Shown piece after piece: positions 8,806 to 16,451 of a DNA stretch of 64,000 nt. The stretch lies in the NCBI GenBank assembly GCA_947455205.1, contig CANGNF010000004.1, positions 62,001 through 126,000 on the forward strand. Reading direction: 5' to 3'. Position 1 is the first letter of the stretch; each line of letters begins with the position of its first letter. Source of the stretch: Acetobacteraceae bacterium (GTDB lineage: Bacteria > Pseudomonadota > Alphaproteobacteria > Acetobacterales > Acetobacteraceae). The notes beneath the pieces are model-generated. The model was not told where the DNA came from and searched no databases. It saw only the letters and a list, made by a program, of their open reading frames with translations. Both the position numbers and the translations under genes were made by a program.

Positions 8806-10379
8806 GTGCGGCGAATTCCCCAGAAGATCGCCAGGCCGCGCACGCGGTCGGCCAGGTCTCGCCGGATGGCGGTTTGGCTGCGGTAGGCGCCGGCGGGGAT
8901 GAAGGGCAGGTCCCGCATCGCCTCCACCTGGATCTGCCGCGCGATGGCCTGGCGCGCTTCCAGCGTCGGGGCCTCGAACCACTGGTCGCGCAGTTGCTCG
9001 ATCTTCGGCATGTCCGGCCAGCCCGGCCAGGCGCCAGCGCCATTGGCGCGCAGCGTCGGGTTGGTCGCGGGCGTCAGGAAGTCCATGCTGCTGAAGGCGT
9101 ACATGGAAACGCTCCAGCCGCCCTTCTCCACCGGTTCCTTGTTCAGCCGGCGCTGCACCACCGTGCCCCAATCGGTCAGCGCGATGTCGAGGTTCACGCC
9201 CAGGCGGCGGAACAGGTCGATGGCCACCTGCGTCAGCGCGGAGGGGATCAGGATGTCGGTCGGCCCCAGCAGGCGGATCGGCTGGTTGGTGTAGCCGGCC
9301 GCCTTCAGCGCGGCCTTCGCCGCCTCGATGCTGCGCGGGCCCTTCAGCGGCTCCAGCGCCACATCGCTGGCCATCGGCCCGCCGGGGGTGAAGAAGCCGA
9401 CATCGGTCTCATACAGCCGCTTGTCGGTGCCGACCGAGGCGACCATGAAGTCTTCCTGGCTGATCGCCGGCAGCAGCGCGCGGCGGATGGCCGGGTCGTT
9501 GAACGGCGCCTGCAGGAAGTTGAAGCGCATCAGTGCCATCATCGGCCGCGGATCCATGTCCTCGATGGCCAGGGCACGATTGCGGGCCAGGAGCTGCTGG
9601 ATCTCCGGCGGCGGCTGCTCGTACCAGTCGATCTCGCCGGCCTGCATCGCCGCGGCAGCGGTGGCGGCATCCGGGATCGTCTTCCACTCCACCCGCTCGA
9701 AATGCGCGACCTTGGGCCCGGCGGTCAGGCCGGAGGCAGCGGCCGAGACCGGCACGTAGTCCGCATTTCGGCTGAAGGCGGCGCCATTGCCGGCGATGAA
9801 GTCACCGGGGATGAAGCGGTACGGCCCGCTGCCGACAACCTCGCGCAGCTGGGTGAAGGCATCGGTCTTCGCCAGCCGTTCCGGCATGATGAAGCAGGGC
9901 GGCGCGACGGGGTTGCCCAGCGCCTCGTACAGCAGCGGAAAGGCGTGCCTGAGACGGAACTGCAGGCGCTTGTCGTCCAGCGCGACGATCTCGTCCAGCG
10001 CCGGGGAAAGCTTCTGCCCCATGGCGTGGCGCTTCAGCCAGCGCTGCACGCTGGCCACGGCGTCGCGCGCCAGCACGCGTTCGCCGTCGTGGAATTTCAG
10101 CCCGTCGCGCAGCGTGATGGTCACGCGGCGGCCGTCCTCCTCCTCCACATGGCCGGCGGCCATCTGCGGCTGCGCGCGGAACTGCGCGTCCGAGCCGTAG
10201 AGCTGGTCGAACACCATGTAGCCCATGTTCCGCGTCACGTTGGACGTGGTCCAGATCGGGTCCAGGCTGGACAGGTCGGCCTGCGGCACGAAGCGCAGCA
10301 CGCTGGCGCGCTGCCCCACGGCGGGCATGGCGAGCAGGCTGGCGCCGCTGGCCAGCAGGGTACGGCGATGCAGGCTCAT
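8802..10379 (-). CDS. ABC transporter solute-binding protein family 5, SBP5 of eight
   Basis: Periplasmic receptor, 525 aa, beginning MSLHRRTLLASGASLLAMPAVG with a twin arginine at 5-6. The mature protein starts 'VLRFVPQADLSSLDPIW' and carries 'KFHDGERV', 'FIMPERLAKTDAFTQL', 'EIDWYEQPPPEIQQLL' and 'LTDWGTVVQRR'. It shares the DWYEQPPPE motif exactly with SBP6. ATGA overlaps join it to SBP6 upstream and SBP4 downstream, so ribosomes finishing SBP6 can re-initiate here. No signs of decay. Substrate unknown; the subgroup motif suggests a ligand related to those of SBP4 and SBP6. Confidence 0.94.
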   Translation of the reverse strand: MSLHRRTLLASGASLLAMPAVGQRASVLRFVPQADLSSLDPIWTTSNVTRNMGYMVFDQLYGSDAQFRAQPQMAAGHVEEEDGRRVTITLRDGLKFHDGERVLARDAVASVQRWLKRHAMGQKLSPALDEIVALDDKRLQFRLRHAFPLLYEALGNPVAPPCFIMPERLAKTDAFTQLREVVGSGPYRFIPGDFIAGNGAAFSRNADYVPVSAAASGLTAGPKVAHFERVEWKTIPDAATAAAAMQAGEIDWYEQPPPEIQQLLARNRALAIEDMDPRPMMALMRFNFLQAPFNDPAIRRALLPAISQEDFMVASVGTDKRLYETDVGFFTPGGPMASDVALEPLKGPRSIEAAKAALKAAGYTNQPIRLLGPTDILIPSALTQVAIDLFRRLGVNLDIALTDWGTVVQRRLNKEPVEKGGWSVSMYAFSSMDFLTPATNPTLRANGAGAWPGWPDMPKIEQLRDQWFEAPTLEARQAIARQIQVEAMRDLPFIPAGAYRSQTAIRRDLADRVRGLAIFWGIRRT

Positions 10380-11947
10380 GCGCGCTTCATGTTCCAGAAC
10401 AGCGCGAAGCCGGGTACGCGGCCCGTCAGGTTGCGGCGGAAGGCGGTCATCGACTTGTAGGATCCGACGGGGATGTAGGGCAGCTCGTCCAGCAGCACGG
10501 TCTGGAAGTCCCGCGCCAGGGCCTGTTGGCGGGCCGGGTCGGCGGCGTCGAACCAGGCGTCGCGCAATTCCTCAAGCCGCGGGATGGTGGGCCAGCCGAA
10601 CCAGGCGCCAGGCCCGTTGCCGCGCAGCGGGAAGTTGGTCGCGGGGTCGGCGAACTCGAAGCTGGCGAAGGCGGTCAGCAGCACGCTCCAGCCGCCCTTG
10701 TCGAGCGGCTCCTTGCTCGCGCGGCGCTGCACCACGCTGCCCCAGTCGGTCAGCACGAAGTCGAGGTTGACGCCGAGCTCGCGGAACATGCCGCCGCAGA
10801 CCTGGGTCATGGCGGCGGGCGCCAGGATGTCGGTGGGGCCGATCAAGCGAATCTGCTGGTTGGTGTAGCCAGCCTCCTGCATCAGCTGCTTGGCGCGGGC
10901 GATGCTGCGCGGCCCGGTCAGCGCGGCCATGCCCGCGTCGTTGGCGAAGGGCGTGCTGGGCGTGAACAGGCCGAGCGGGGTGAACAGCGCCGGGTCGGGC
11001 CCGACGATGGCGGTCATGTAGTCTTCCTGGTTGATCGCCGGCAGCAGGGCCTGGCGCATCTTCTTGTCGTTGAATGGCGGCAGCAGGTGGTTGAAGCGCA
11101 GGATCGCCGGATTGTTCAGGCTGTCGATCGGCTCCACCATGATGGTGCGGCCGCGCTTCAGCATCACCTGCAGCTCCGGCGGCGGCTGCTCGTACCAGTC
11201 GATCTCGCCGCTCTGCAGCGCGGCGGAGGCGGTCGCGGCATCCGGGATGATGTGCCATTCCACGCGGTCGAAATGCGCGTGCTTCGGCCCCGCGGTCAGG
11301 CTGGGCGTGCCGTGCGTGGTAGGCACGTAGCCGGCGAAGCGCTCATACACCGCCAGGCTGCCGCTGTTGTATTCGTCCGGCTTGAAGCGGAACGGGCCGC
11401 TGCCGACGGTCTCCCGGATCTGCTGGAACGGGTCGGTGCGGGCAATCCGCTCCGGCATGATGAAGCTGCTGGGGTTGGACGGGTTGGCCAGCACCGACAG
11501 CAGCAGCGGGAAGGCGCGCTTGAGGTGGAAGCGCACCTGCGTGTCGCTGGCGGCCTCCAGCCGGTCCAGCACCGTCATCAGCTTCTGGCCCAGCGGATTG
11601 CGGCGCATCCAGCGGTTCAGGCTGGCAACCACGTCGCGCGCCAGCACCGGTTCGCCGTCATGGAAGCGCAGGCCGGGGCGCAGCGTGATGGTCCAGGTCA
11701 GGTTGTCGTCCGAGACGCTGTGCCCGGCGGCCATCTGCGGCTGCGGCTTGAAGCTGGAATCCATGCCGTACAGGGTGTCGTACACCATGTAGGCGTGGTT
11801 GCGGGTGACGTTGGCCGTGGTCCAGATGGGGTCCAGGCTGGTCAGGTTGGCTTGGGGTACGAATTTCAGCACGCGGGCGGGCTGGGCCGCCGCAAGGCGC
11901 GGCAAGGCAGCAGCCGCACCAGCGGCGAACAGGTCACGACGACGCAT
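10376..11947 (-). CDS. ABC transporter solute-binding protein family 5, SBP6 of eight
   Basis: Periplasmic receptor, 523 aa. The start is the ATG at 11947 (MRRRDLFAAGAAAALPRLAAA), preceded by a strong GGGGAG Shine-Dalgarno; longer in-frame extension upstream lacks signal-peptide character. Motifs are 'LKFVPQANLTSLDPIW', 'RFHDGEPV', 'FIMPERIARTDPFQQI', 'EIDWYEQPPPELQ' and 'LTDWGSVVQRR'. It is the first cistron of the ATGA-coupled block. Its Shine-Dalgarno lies inside the 3' arm of a perfect 10-bp hairpin (11956-11981), so translation of five receptors may be gated at this one site. The DWYEQPPPE motif groups it with SBP4 and SBP5. Confidence 0.94.
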   Translation of the reverse strand: MRRRDLFAAGAAAALPRLAAAQPARVLKFVPQANLTSLDPIWTTANVTRNHAYMVYDTLYGMDSSFKPQPQMAAGHSVSDDNLTWTITLRPGLRFHDGEPVLARDVVASLNRWMRRNPLGQKLMTVLDRLEAASDTQVRFHLKRAFPLLLSVLANPSNPSSFIMPERIARTDPFQQIRETVGSGPFRFKPDEYNSGSLAVYERFAGYVPTTHGTPSLTAGPKHAHFDRVEWHIIPDAATASAALQSGEIDWYEQPPPELQVMLKRGRTIMVEPIDSLNNPAILRFNHLLPPFNDKKMRQALLPAINQEDYMTAIVGPDPALFTPLGLFTPSTPFANDAGMAALTGPRSIARAKQLMQEAGYTNQQIRLIGPTDILAPAAMTQVCGGMFRELGVNLDFVLTDWGSVVQRRASKEPLDKGGWSVLLTAFASFEFADPATNFPLRGNGPGAWFGWPTIPRLEELRDAWFDAADPARQQALARDFQTVLLDELPYIPVGSYKSMTAFRRNLTGRVPGFALFWNMKRA

Positions 11948-11955
11948 CAGCTTGT

Positions 11956-11981
11956 CTCCCCGGCAGGGTGTTGCCGGGGAG
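11956..11981 (-). promoter_or_regulatory. Hairpin masking the SBP6 ribosome-binding site
   Basis: A perfect 10-bp stem (11956-11965 with 11972-11981) and six-base loop. On the minus-strand mRNA the 3' arm is TGCCGGGGAG, which contains the GGGGAG Shine-Dalgarno of SBP6 eight bases before its ATG. A folded leader would block initiation of SBP6 and, through ATGA coupling, of SBP5 to SBP2. Further upstream a 6-bp stem (12025-12030 with 12051-12056) follows the SBP7 stop. The function is inferred from geometry. Confidence 0.6.
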
Positions 11982-12065
11982 TGAACCGCGAAACTCCGCC
12001 GCACCGCAACAGGCAAAGCCGGGCCGCGGGGTGCCGCCAGCCCTGCCCTGCCCGCGCCTTGGGCG

Positions 12066-13658
12066 TCAGCCGCGCTTGACGTTCCAGAACATCGGCACCG
12101 AGACGCTGAGCACGCCGCTGAGGTTCTTGCGGTAGGCGGTGCTGCCGAAGGCCTGGCCCAGCGGCAGGGTCGGCGCTTCCTCGAAGCCGATTTCCTGCTG
12201 GCGCCGGGCGGCCACCTGCTGCGCCGCCAGGTCCGGCGCGTCGAACCAGGCGCTGCGCTGGGCTTCCAGCCCCGCGCTGTCCGCCCAGCCGAACCAGCCG
12301 GTGCCGCCATTGCCGCGCAGCGTCTGGTTGACCGCGGGGTTGATGACGTCGAAGGCCGACCAGTAGGTGAAGAAGATGCTCCAGCCGCCCTTGTCCGGCG
12401 CCTCGCGGCTGGCGCGGCGCTGCACCACCGTGCCCCAGTCGCTGGCCACGTAGTCCACGTTCAGGCCGATGCGCTTGAACAGGTCCGCCGCCACCAGGCA
12501 GAGCGCGTTGATGATGGGGAAGTCGGTGGCGCCCAGCAGCACCACCTTCTCGCCCTTGTAGCCGGCGGCGATGATCTCGCGCTTCACCTTCTCCACGTCG
12601 CGCGGGCTGGTCAGCGCGCCGAGCCCGGCGTCGGAGGCGAAGGGCGTGTTGGGCGGGAAGAAGCCGACCTTGTCGGCCCAGGCGCCCTTCTCGTCGCCCC
12701 AGGCCGCGGTCATGAAGTCCGCCTGGTCGATGGCGCCCAGGATAGCCTTGCGCAGCCGCGGGTTGTTGAACGGCGCGTGCAGGTGGTTGAAGCGGCCGAA
12801 GCCGAGCAGCCCCAGCGTGTCACGCTCGATGCCGATGTTGCGGTCGCGCCGCAGCGGCGGCAGCAGGTCGTTCGGCGGGTTCTCCCACCAATCCACCTCG
12901 CCGGCCTGCAGCGCGGCGGAGGCGGTGGCGCCATCCGGCGTGACGCGCCATTCCACCCGGTCGAAATTGGCGATCTTGGGGCCGGAGATCATCGCCGGCG
13001 CGCCACCCTGGCGCGGCACGTAGTCGGCGAAGCGCTCATAGATGTAGCGGCTGCCGCGCACCGTCTCGTTGCTGTTGAAGCGGTAGGGGCCGCTGCCGAC
13101 ATATTCGCCGATCTGCTGGAAGGCGTCCGTCTTCGCGATCCGCTCCGGCATCATGAAGGGCGCCGGCGAGCCGACCTTGCCCAGCGCGTCCGGCAGCAGC
13201 GGGAAGGGCTTCTTCAGCCGGAAGACGATGGTCCTGTCATCGGGCGCGGTCAGCTCATCCGTGCGGGCCGCCAGTTCCTGGCCGATGGGGTCGCGCTTCT
13301 GCCAGCGCTGGATCGAGGCGACGCAGTCCCGCGCCAGCACCGGGGTGCCGTCATGCCACTTCAGCCCCTCGCGCAGCTTCAGCTCCCAGCGCAGGCCGTC
13401 GGCGGCGGTGGTGTGGCCCTCCACCATCTGCGGCTGCGCCTTGAACTGGTTGTCCACGCTGTACAGCATGTCCCACACCAGCAGGCCGTGGTTGCGGGTG
13501 ACATAGGCGGTGGTGAAGATCGGGTCGAGCACGCCGATGTCGGACTGCGGGATGAAGCGCAGGACCCGCGAATTCGCCGGCTGGGCGATGGCGAAGCGCG
13601 GCAGGGCACCGGCGGCGCCCAGCGCGGCGGCGCCCTGCATCAGGTTGCGTCGAAGCAT
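12066..13658 (-). CDS. ABC transporter solute-binding protein family 5, SBP7 of eight
   Basis: Periplasmic receptor, 530 aa. The start at 13658 (MLRRNLMQGAAALGAAG) follows GGGAG by seven bases; the signal has a twin arginine at 3-4 and a cleavage site near residue 25. Hallmarks include 'VLRFIPQSDIGVLDPIF', 'KWHDGTPV' (W in place of the usual F), 'MMPERIAKTDAFQQIGEYV', 'EVDWWENPPNDLLPPL' and 'ASDWGTVVQRR'. The 'LLGATDFP' segment is nearly the same as in SBP8, so these two neighbours form a close pair. It stands alone, with structured gaps of 118 and 169 bases on either side, unlike the overlapped members. Confidence 0.94.
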   Translation of the reverse strand: MLRRNLMQGAAALGAAGALPRFAIAQPANSRVLRFIPQSDIGVLDPIFTTAYVTRNHGLLVWDMLYSVDNQFKAQPQMVEGHTTAADGLRWELKLREGLKWHDGTPVLARDCVASIQRWQKRDPIGQELAARTDELTAPDDRTIVFRLKKPFPLLPDALGKVGSPAPFMMPERIAKTDAFQQIGEYVGSGPYRFNSNETVRGSRYIYERFADYVPRQGGAPAMISGPKIANFDRVEWRVTPDGATASAALQAGEVDWWENPPNDLLPPLRRDRNIGIERDTLGLLGFGRFNHLHAPFNNPRLRKAILGAIDQADFMTAAWGDEKGAWADKVGFFPPNTPFASDAGLGALTSPRDVEKVKREIIAAGYKGEKVVLLGATDFPIINALCLVAADLFKRIGLNVDYVASDWGTVVQRRASREAPDKGGWSIFFTYWSAFDVINPAVNQTLRGNGGTGWFGWADSAGLEAQRSAWFDAPDLAAQQVAARRQQEIGFEEAPTLPLGQAFGSTAYRKNLSGVLSVSVPMFWNVKRG

Positions 13659-13664
13659 ATGCGT

Positions 13665-13701
13665 CTCCCGGGTTCGGCGCGTCGGCGCCTTCGCGCGGGA
13701 G
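13665..13701 (-). promoter_or_regulatory. Hairpin masking the SBP7 ribosome-binding site
   Basis: CTCCCG (13665-13670) pairs with CGGGAG (13696-13701), and an inner GGCGC/GCGCC stem (13676-13680 with 13685-13689) closes a GTCG loop. On the minus-strand mRNA the 3' arm holds the GGGAG Shine-Dalgarno of SBP7. The design repeats that before SBP6: both begin with TTCACTCCC in the mRNA and end in GGGAGAC before the start codon. Confidence 0.5.
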
Positions 13702-13753
13702 TGAAGCGCAACCGGGGTGGGTGCCGCAAGCGCGACGCCTACCACCGGCATTG

Positions 13754-13825
13754 GCCAGCCGATTCACGCCGCCAGGTGCTCGGCACCGCCTGCGCGGCGC
13801 CTGCGCCCTTTGGCGATCGGCTGGC
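13754..13825 (-). promoter_or_regulatory. Long-range inverted repeat directly after SBP8
   Basis: GCCAGCCGAT at 13754-13763 pairs perfectly with ATCGGCTGGC at 13816-13825, two bases from the SBP8 stop codon. The 52 bases between them contain a smaller GGTGC/GCACC hairpin. There is no T-run. It is likely an mRNA 3'-end structure that stabilises SBP8 message or partly stops transcription before SBP7. Confidence 0.5.
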
Positions 13826-13827
13826 GG

Positions 13828-15408
13828 CTACCCCTTCCGCACGTTCCAGAACAGCGGCATGCCGTTCAGCACCCCGCTGATGTTGCTGCGGTAGGCCCAG
13901 GGTTGGAAATAGGCGCCGACGGGGATGTAGGGCACCTGCTGGAACGCCTCCACCTGGATTTCCCGGGCGATGCGCTGCTGCTCCGCCAGGTTCGGCGCGT
14001 CGAACCAGGCGGCGCGCAGCTCCTCCACCTTCGGCATGGTCGGCCAGCCCGGCCAGGCGGCCAGGCCGTTGCCGCGCAGGCCCAGGTGGCCGGCGGGGCT
14101 GAAGAAGTCCAGCCCGGTGAAGAAGGTGAGGAAGATGTTCCAGCCGCCCTGGTCCGGCGGGTTGCGGTTGGCGCGGCGGGTGACGATGCTGCCCCAGTCG
14201 GTCGCCACGTAGTCCACGTTCATGCCCGCCTTCTGCAGCATGTCCAGGCAGACCTGGGCCAGCGCGTTCAGCGTGGGGAAATCGGTGGCGCCCATCAGCA
14301 CCACCTTCTCGCCCTTGTAGCCGGCGGCGGCCAGGTCGCGCTTCACCTTGTCGTAGTCGCGCGGGCCGACCAGCGGGTCCACCCCGGCGTCGCTGGCAAA
14401 GGGCGTGCCCGGCGGGAAGAAGCCGACCTTGTCCTTCCACATCGCCGGGTCGGTGCCGATCACCGCGCTCATGTAGTCGGACTGGCTGCAGGCGCCCAGC
14501 AGCGCGCGGCGAATCGCCGGGTTGTTGAACGGCGGGTGCAGGTGGTTGAAGCGGCACAGGCCCAGCAGGCCGGTGGGGTCGTACAACTCGGTCTTGACGT
14601 TGCGGTTGCGCCGCAGCAGCGGCAGCAGGTCGGCGGTCGGCTGTTCCCACCAATCCACCTCGCCATTGCCCAGGGCGCTGGCGGCGGTGGAGGCGTCCGG
14701 GATAACCCGCCATTCCACGCGGTCGAAATGCGCGACCTTCGGGCCGGAGGTCCATTCGATGGCGCCGCCGCTGCGCGGCACGTAGTCGCGGTTGCGGTCA
14801 TAGACCAGCAGGCTGCCGGCCACGCGCTCGGCGGCATTGAAGCGGTAGGGGCCGCTGCCCATGATGTCCTTGAACGGGACATTGGGGTCCTGGCTGGCGA
14901 TCGGCTCCGGCATGATGAAGCAGACCGGGCTGCCCGGCTTGGCCAGCGCGTCGAACAGCAGGGCGAAGGGCTTCTTCAGCCGGAAGGTGAAGCGGCGGTC
15001 GTCATCGGCCTTCAACTCATCCGTCGCCAGCGCCAGAGCCTGGCCCATGGCGTCCTTGGCCCACCAGCGCTTGATGCTGGCCACCGCGTCCTTCGCCGCC
15101 ACCGGGGTGCCGTCATGGAACTTCAGCCCCTGGCGCAGCGTGATGGTGACGCGCTTGCCGCCATCCTGGATCACATGGCCCTCGGCCATCTGCGGCTGCG
15201 GCTTGAACTGCGCATCCAGGCCATAGAGCGTGTCGTAGATCAGGAAGGCATGGTGCCGGGTGACGTAGGCGGTGGTGGCGATGGGGTCGATCACCGCCAG
15301 GTCCGACTGCGGGATGAACTTCAGCAGGCGGGGCGCCTGGGCCACGGCGGGGGCACTCAGCATGGCGGGCATGGCCACGCCGGCCTTGAACAGGTCGCGT
15401 CTTTGCAT
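13828..15408 (-). CDS. ABC transporter solute-binding protein family 5, SBP8 of eight (promoter-proximal)
   Basis: Periplasmic receptor, 526 aa, first gene of the operon. The ATG at 15408 is chosen because AGGAGT lies seven bases upstream and the product then starts with a twin-arginine signal, MQRRDLFKAGVAMPAMLSAPAVA. The mature part has 'LLKFIPQSDLAVIDPI', 'KFHDGTPV', 'FIMPEPIASQDPNVPFKDI' (an insertion relative to the other seven), 'EVDWWEQPTADLLPLL' and 'ATDWGSIVTRR' where the usual QRR is TRR. It resembles SBP7 most. A candidate promoter and a large inverted repeat lie upstream. Confidence 0.95.
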   Translation of the reverse strand: MQRRDLFKAGVAMPAMLSAPAVAQAPRLLKFIPQSDLAVIDPIATTAYVTRHHAFLIYDTLYGLDAQFKPQPQMAEGHVIQDGGKRVTITLRQGLKFHDGTPVAAKDAVASIKRWWAKDAMGQALALATDELKADDDRRFTFRLKKPFALLFDALAKPGSPVCFIMPEPIASQDPNVPFKDIMGSGPYRFNAAERVAGSLLVYDRNRDYVPRSGGAIEWTSGPKVAHFDRVEWRVIPDASTAASALGNGEVDWWEQPTADLLPLLRRNRNVKTELYDPTGLLGLCRFNHLHPPFNNPAIRRALLGACSQSDYMSAVIGTDPAMWKDKVGFFPPGTPFASDAGVDPLVGPRDYDKVKRDLAAAGYKGEKVVLMGATDFPTLNALAQVCLDMLQKAGMNVDYVATDWGSIVTRRANRNPPDQGGWNIFLTFFTGLDFFSPAGHLGLRGNGLAAWPGWPTMPKVEELRAAWFDAPNLAEQQRIAREIQVEAFQQVPYIPVGAYFQPWAYRSNISGVLNGMPLFWNVRKG

Positions 15409-15472
15409 GGGTAAACTCCTCAGATGAAACCGTGGTCCGCCGCCCTGGCGCGGGTATTCCCGCCTTGCGGCC

Positions 15473-15502
15473 ATTATGGAACGGAATCGGTTCGCAGCGG
15501 AA
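15473..15502 (-). promoter_or_regulatory. Candidate promoter of the eight-receptor operon
   Basis: On the minus strand a CATAAT hexamer (15473-15478, five of six matches to TATAAT) lies about 65 bases before the SBP8 start. The -35 position (around 15496-15502) reads TTCCGC and is poor, which would fit a promoter that needs an activator. The adjacent inverted repeat at 15501-15539 lies where such an activator would bind. Confidence 0.35.
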
Positions 15503-15539
15503 CACCCCGGCCGCTGCCGCCTGGCCGCAGCGGGGTGTT
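15501..15539. promoter_or_regulatory. Large inverted repeat, possible operator of the receptor operon
   Basis: AACACC (15501-15506) and CCGCTGC (15511-15517), interrupted by a four-base CCGG bulge, pair with GCAGCGG (15527-15533) and GGTGTT (15534-15539): 13 base pairs around a nine-base loop. It lies just upstream of the candidate promoter of SBP8. It could be a binding site for a dimeric regulator or a leader hairpin. There is no flanking T-run. Confidence 0.5.
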
Positions 15540-15857
15540 GCCCTGGTGCCGCACTGCCAAGCGGAGTGCCGTGGTTCTGGCGAGCAGCGCGCGAGGAGTT
15601 CAACCCAGGCGTCCGCGCTGGCGGCACGGTGATGGCTCAGCTTCGCCGCTATCGCACCAAGCCAGGGTTTTCCTCGCCTTTTCGGTGGCGGCGGCGCTGG
15701 CGGTGGCGTGCCGTACCCGCTTGCCGGGAATGCCCGCCGCAATGTTTCCGCCTATGGTTGCAGCCCGCGCCGATGGGCGGCGAAGGCTGCGGAAACGGGC
15801 GCCGTTTGTCACTGCCGCGTGGTTTGTGCGCTGCAAGGTCGGCGCGTACAGGAAGCA

Positions 15858-16379
15858 ATGGTTATGACGATGCCTCTCACAACGATCCCGTTCGGTGACT
15901 GGCTGCAGCGCCGCCTGGGTGCCCCCCGGCTGCGCCTGCTGCTGGAGATGTTCCGCTTCGGCGTGGTCGGCGGCGTCGGCTTCCTGGTCGATTCGGCCGT
16001 GCTGCTGGCCATGCTCGGGCTGGGCCTCGGCCCCTATGGCGGGCGGGTGGTCTCCTACCTGGTGGCGGCCAGCACGACCTTCGCGCTCAACCGTGCCTGG
16101 ACCTTCCGCCATCAGCCGAAAAGCGAAACGCCCTTAAGGCAATGGGCGCTGTTCCTGATGCTCAACTTGATCGGTTTTGCCTGCAACTACGGCGCCTATG
16201 CCGCCTTGATCTCCAGTGTGCCGCTGGTGGCGCGCTACCCCGTGCTGGGGGTGGCTGCCGGCTCGCTGGCTGGCATGACCGGCAACTTCCTGCTCTCGCG
16301 CCGCTACGTCTTCGGCGCCACTACCCCTCCGACCGGGGCCGCCGCGCCGGCCAAGGCCGCCTCCCCCACCCTTCACTGA
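15858..16379 (+). CDS. GtrA-like polyprenyl-linked sugar flippase family protein
   Basis: Small inner-membrane protein, 173 aa, that in the GtrA family helps translocate undecaprenyl-linked sugars. The start at 15858 (MVMTMPLTTIPFGDW) follows GGAAG; the frame remains open upstream but without membrane or ribosome-site features. After 'LLEMFRFGVVGGVGFLVDSAVLL', the first helix, come three more hydrophobic segments. The characteristic 'FALNRAWTFR' between helices two and three and 'GNFLLSRRYVF' at the end are GtrA/DPMS signatures. It is the first gene of a plus-strand polysaccharide block, 72 bases before the glycosylphosphotransferase. Confidence 0.9.
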   Translation: MVMTMPLTTIPFGDWLQRRLGAPRLRLLLEMFRFGVVGGVGFLVDSAVLLAMLGLGLGPYGGRVVSYLVAASTTFALNRAWTFRHQPKSETPLRQWALFLMLNLIGFACNYGAYAALISSVPLVARYPVLGVAAGSLAGMTGNFLLSRRYVFGATTPPTGAAAPAKAASPTLH

Positions 16380-16451
16380 CCCAAGCGGGGTACCGATGCG
16401 CATTTGTACGCCTCCTGCCGCGCCCTGCCCCCCGGGTCCGGAGCCACTGCC

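Larger units (their letters stand above)
15409..15857. other. 449-base divergent intergenic region between the receptor operon and the polysaccharide genes
   Basis: No convincing gene. The short open frames here lack ribosome sites and overlap each other. The region should hold the promoter of the receptor operon (minus) and of the GtrA-like gene (plus). On the minus side there is a CATAAT -10-like hexamer at 15473-15478, a small GCGGG/CCCGC hairpin (15450-15463) in the presumed leader, and a large inverted repeat at 15501-15539. On the plus side I found no good promoter match. Confidence 0.6.

Noticed and set aside
15424..15898. Small overlapping open frames in the 449-base intergenic region
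   Set aside because: They overlap each other in several frames, have no ribosome site and basic low-complexity products.
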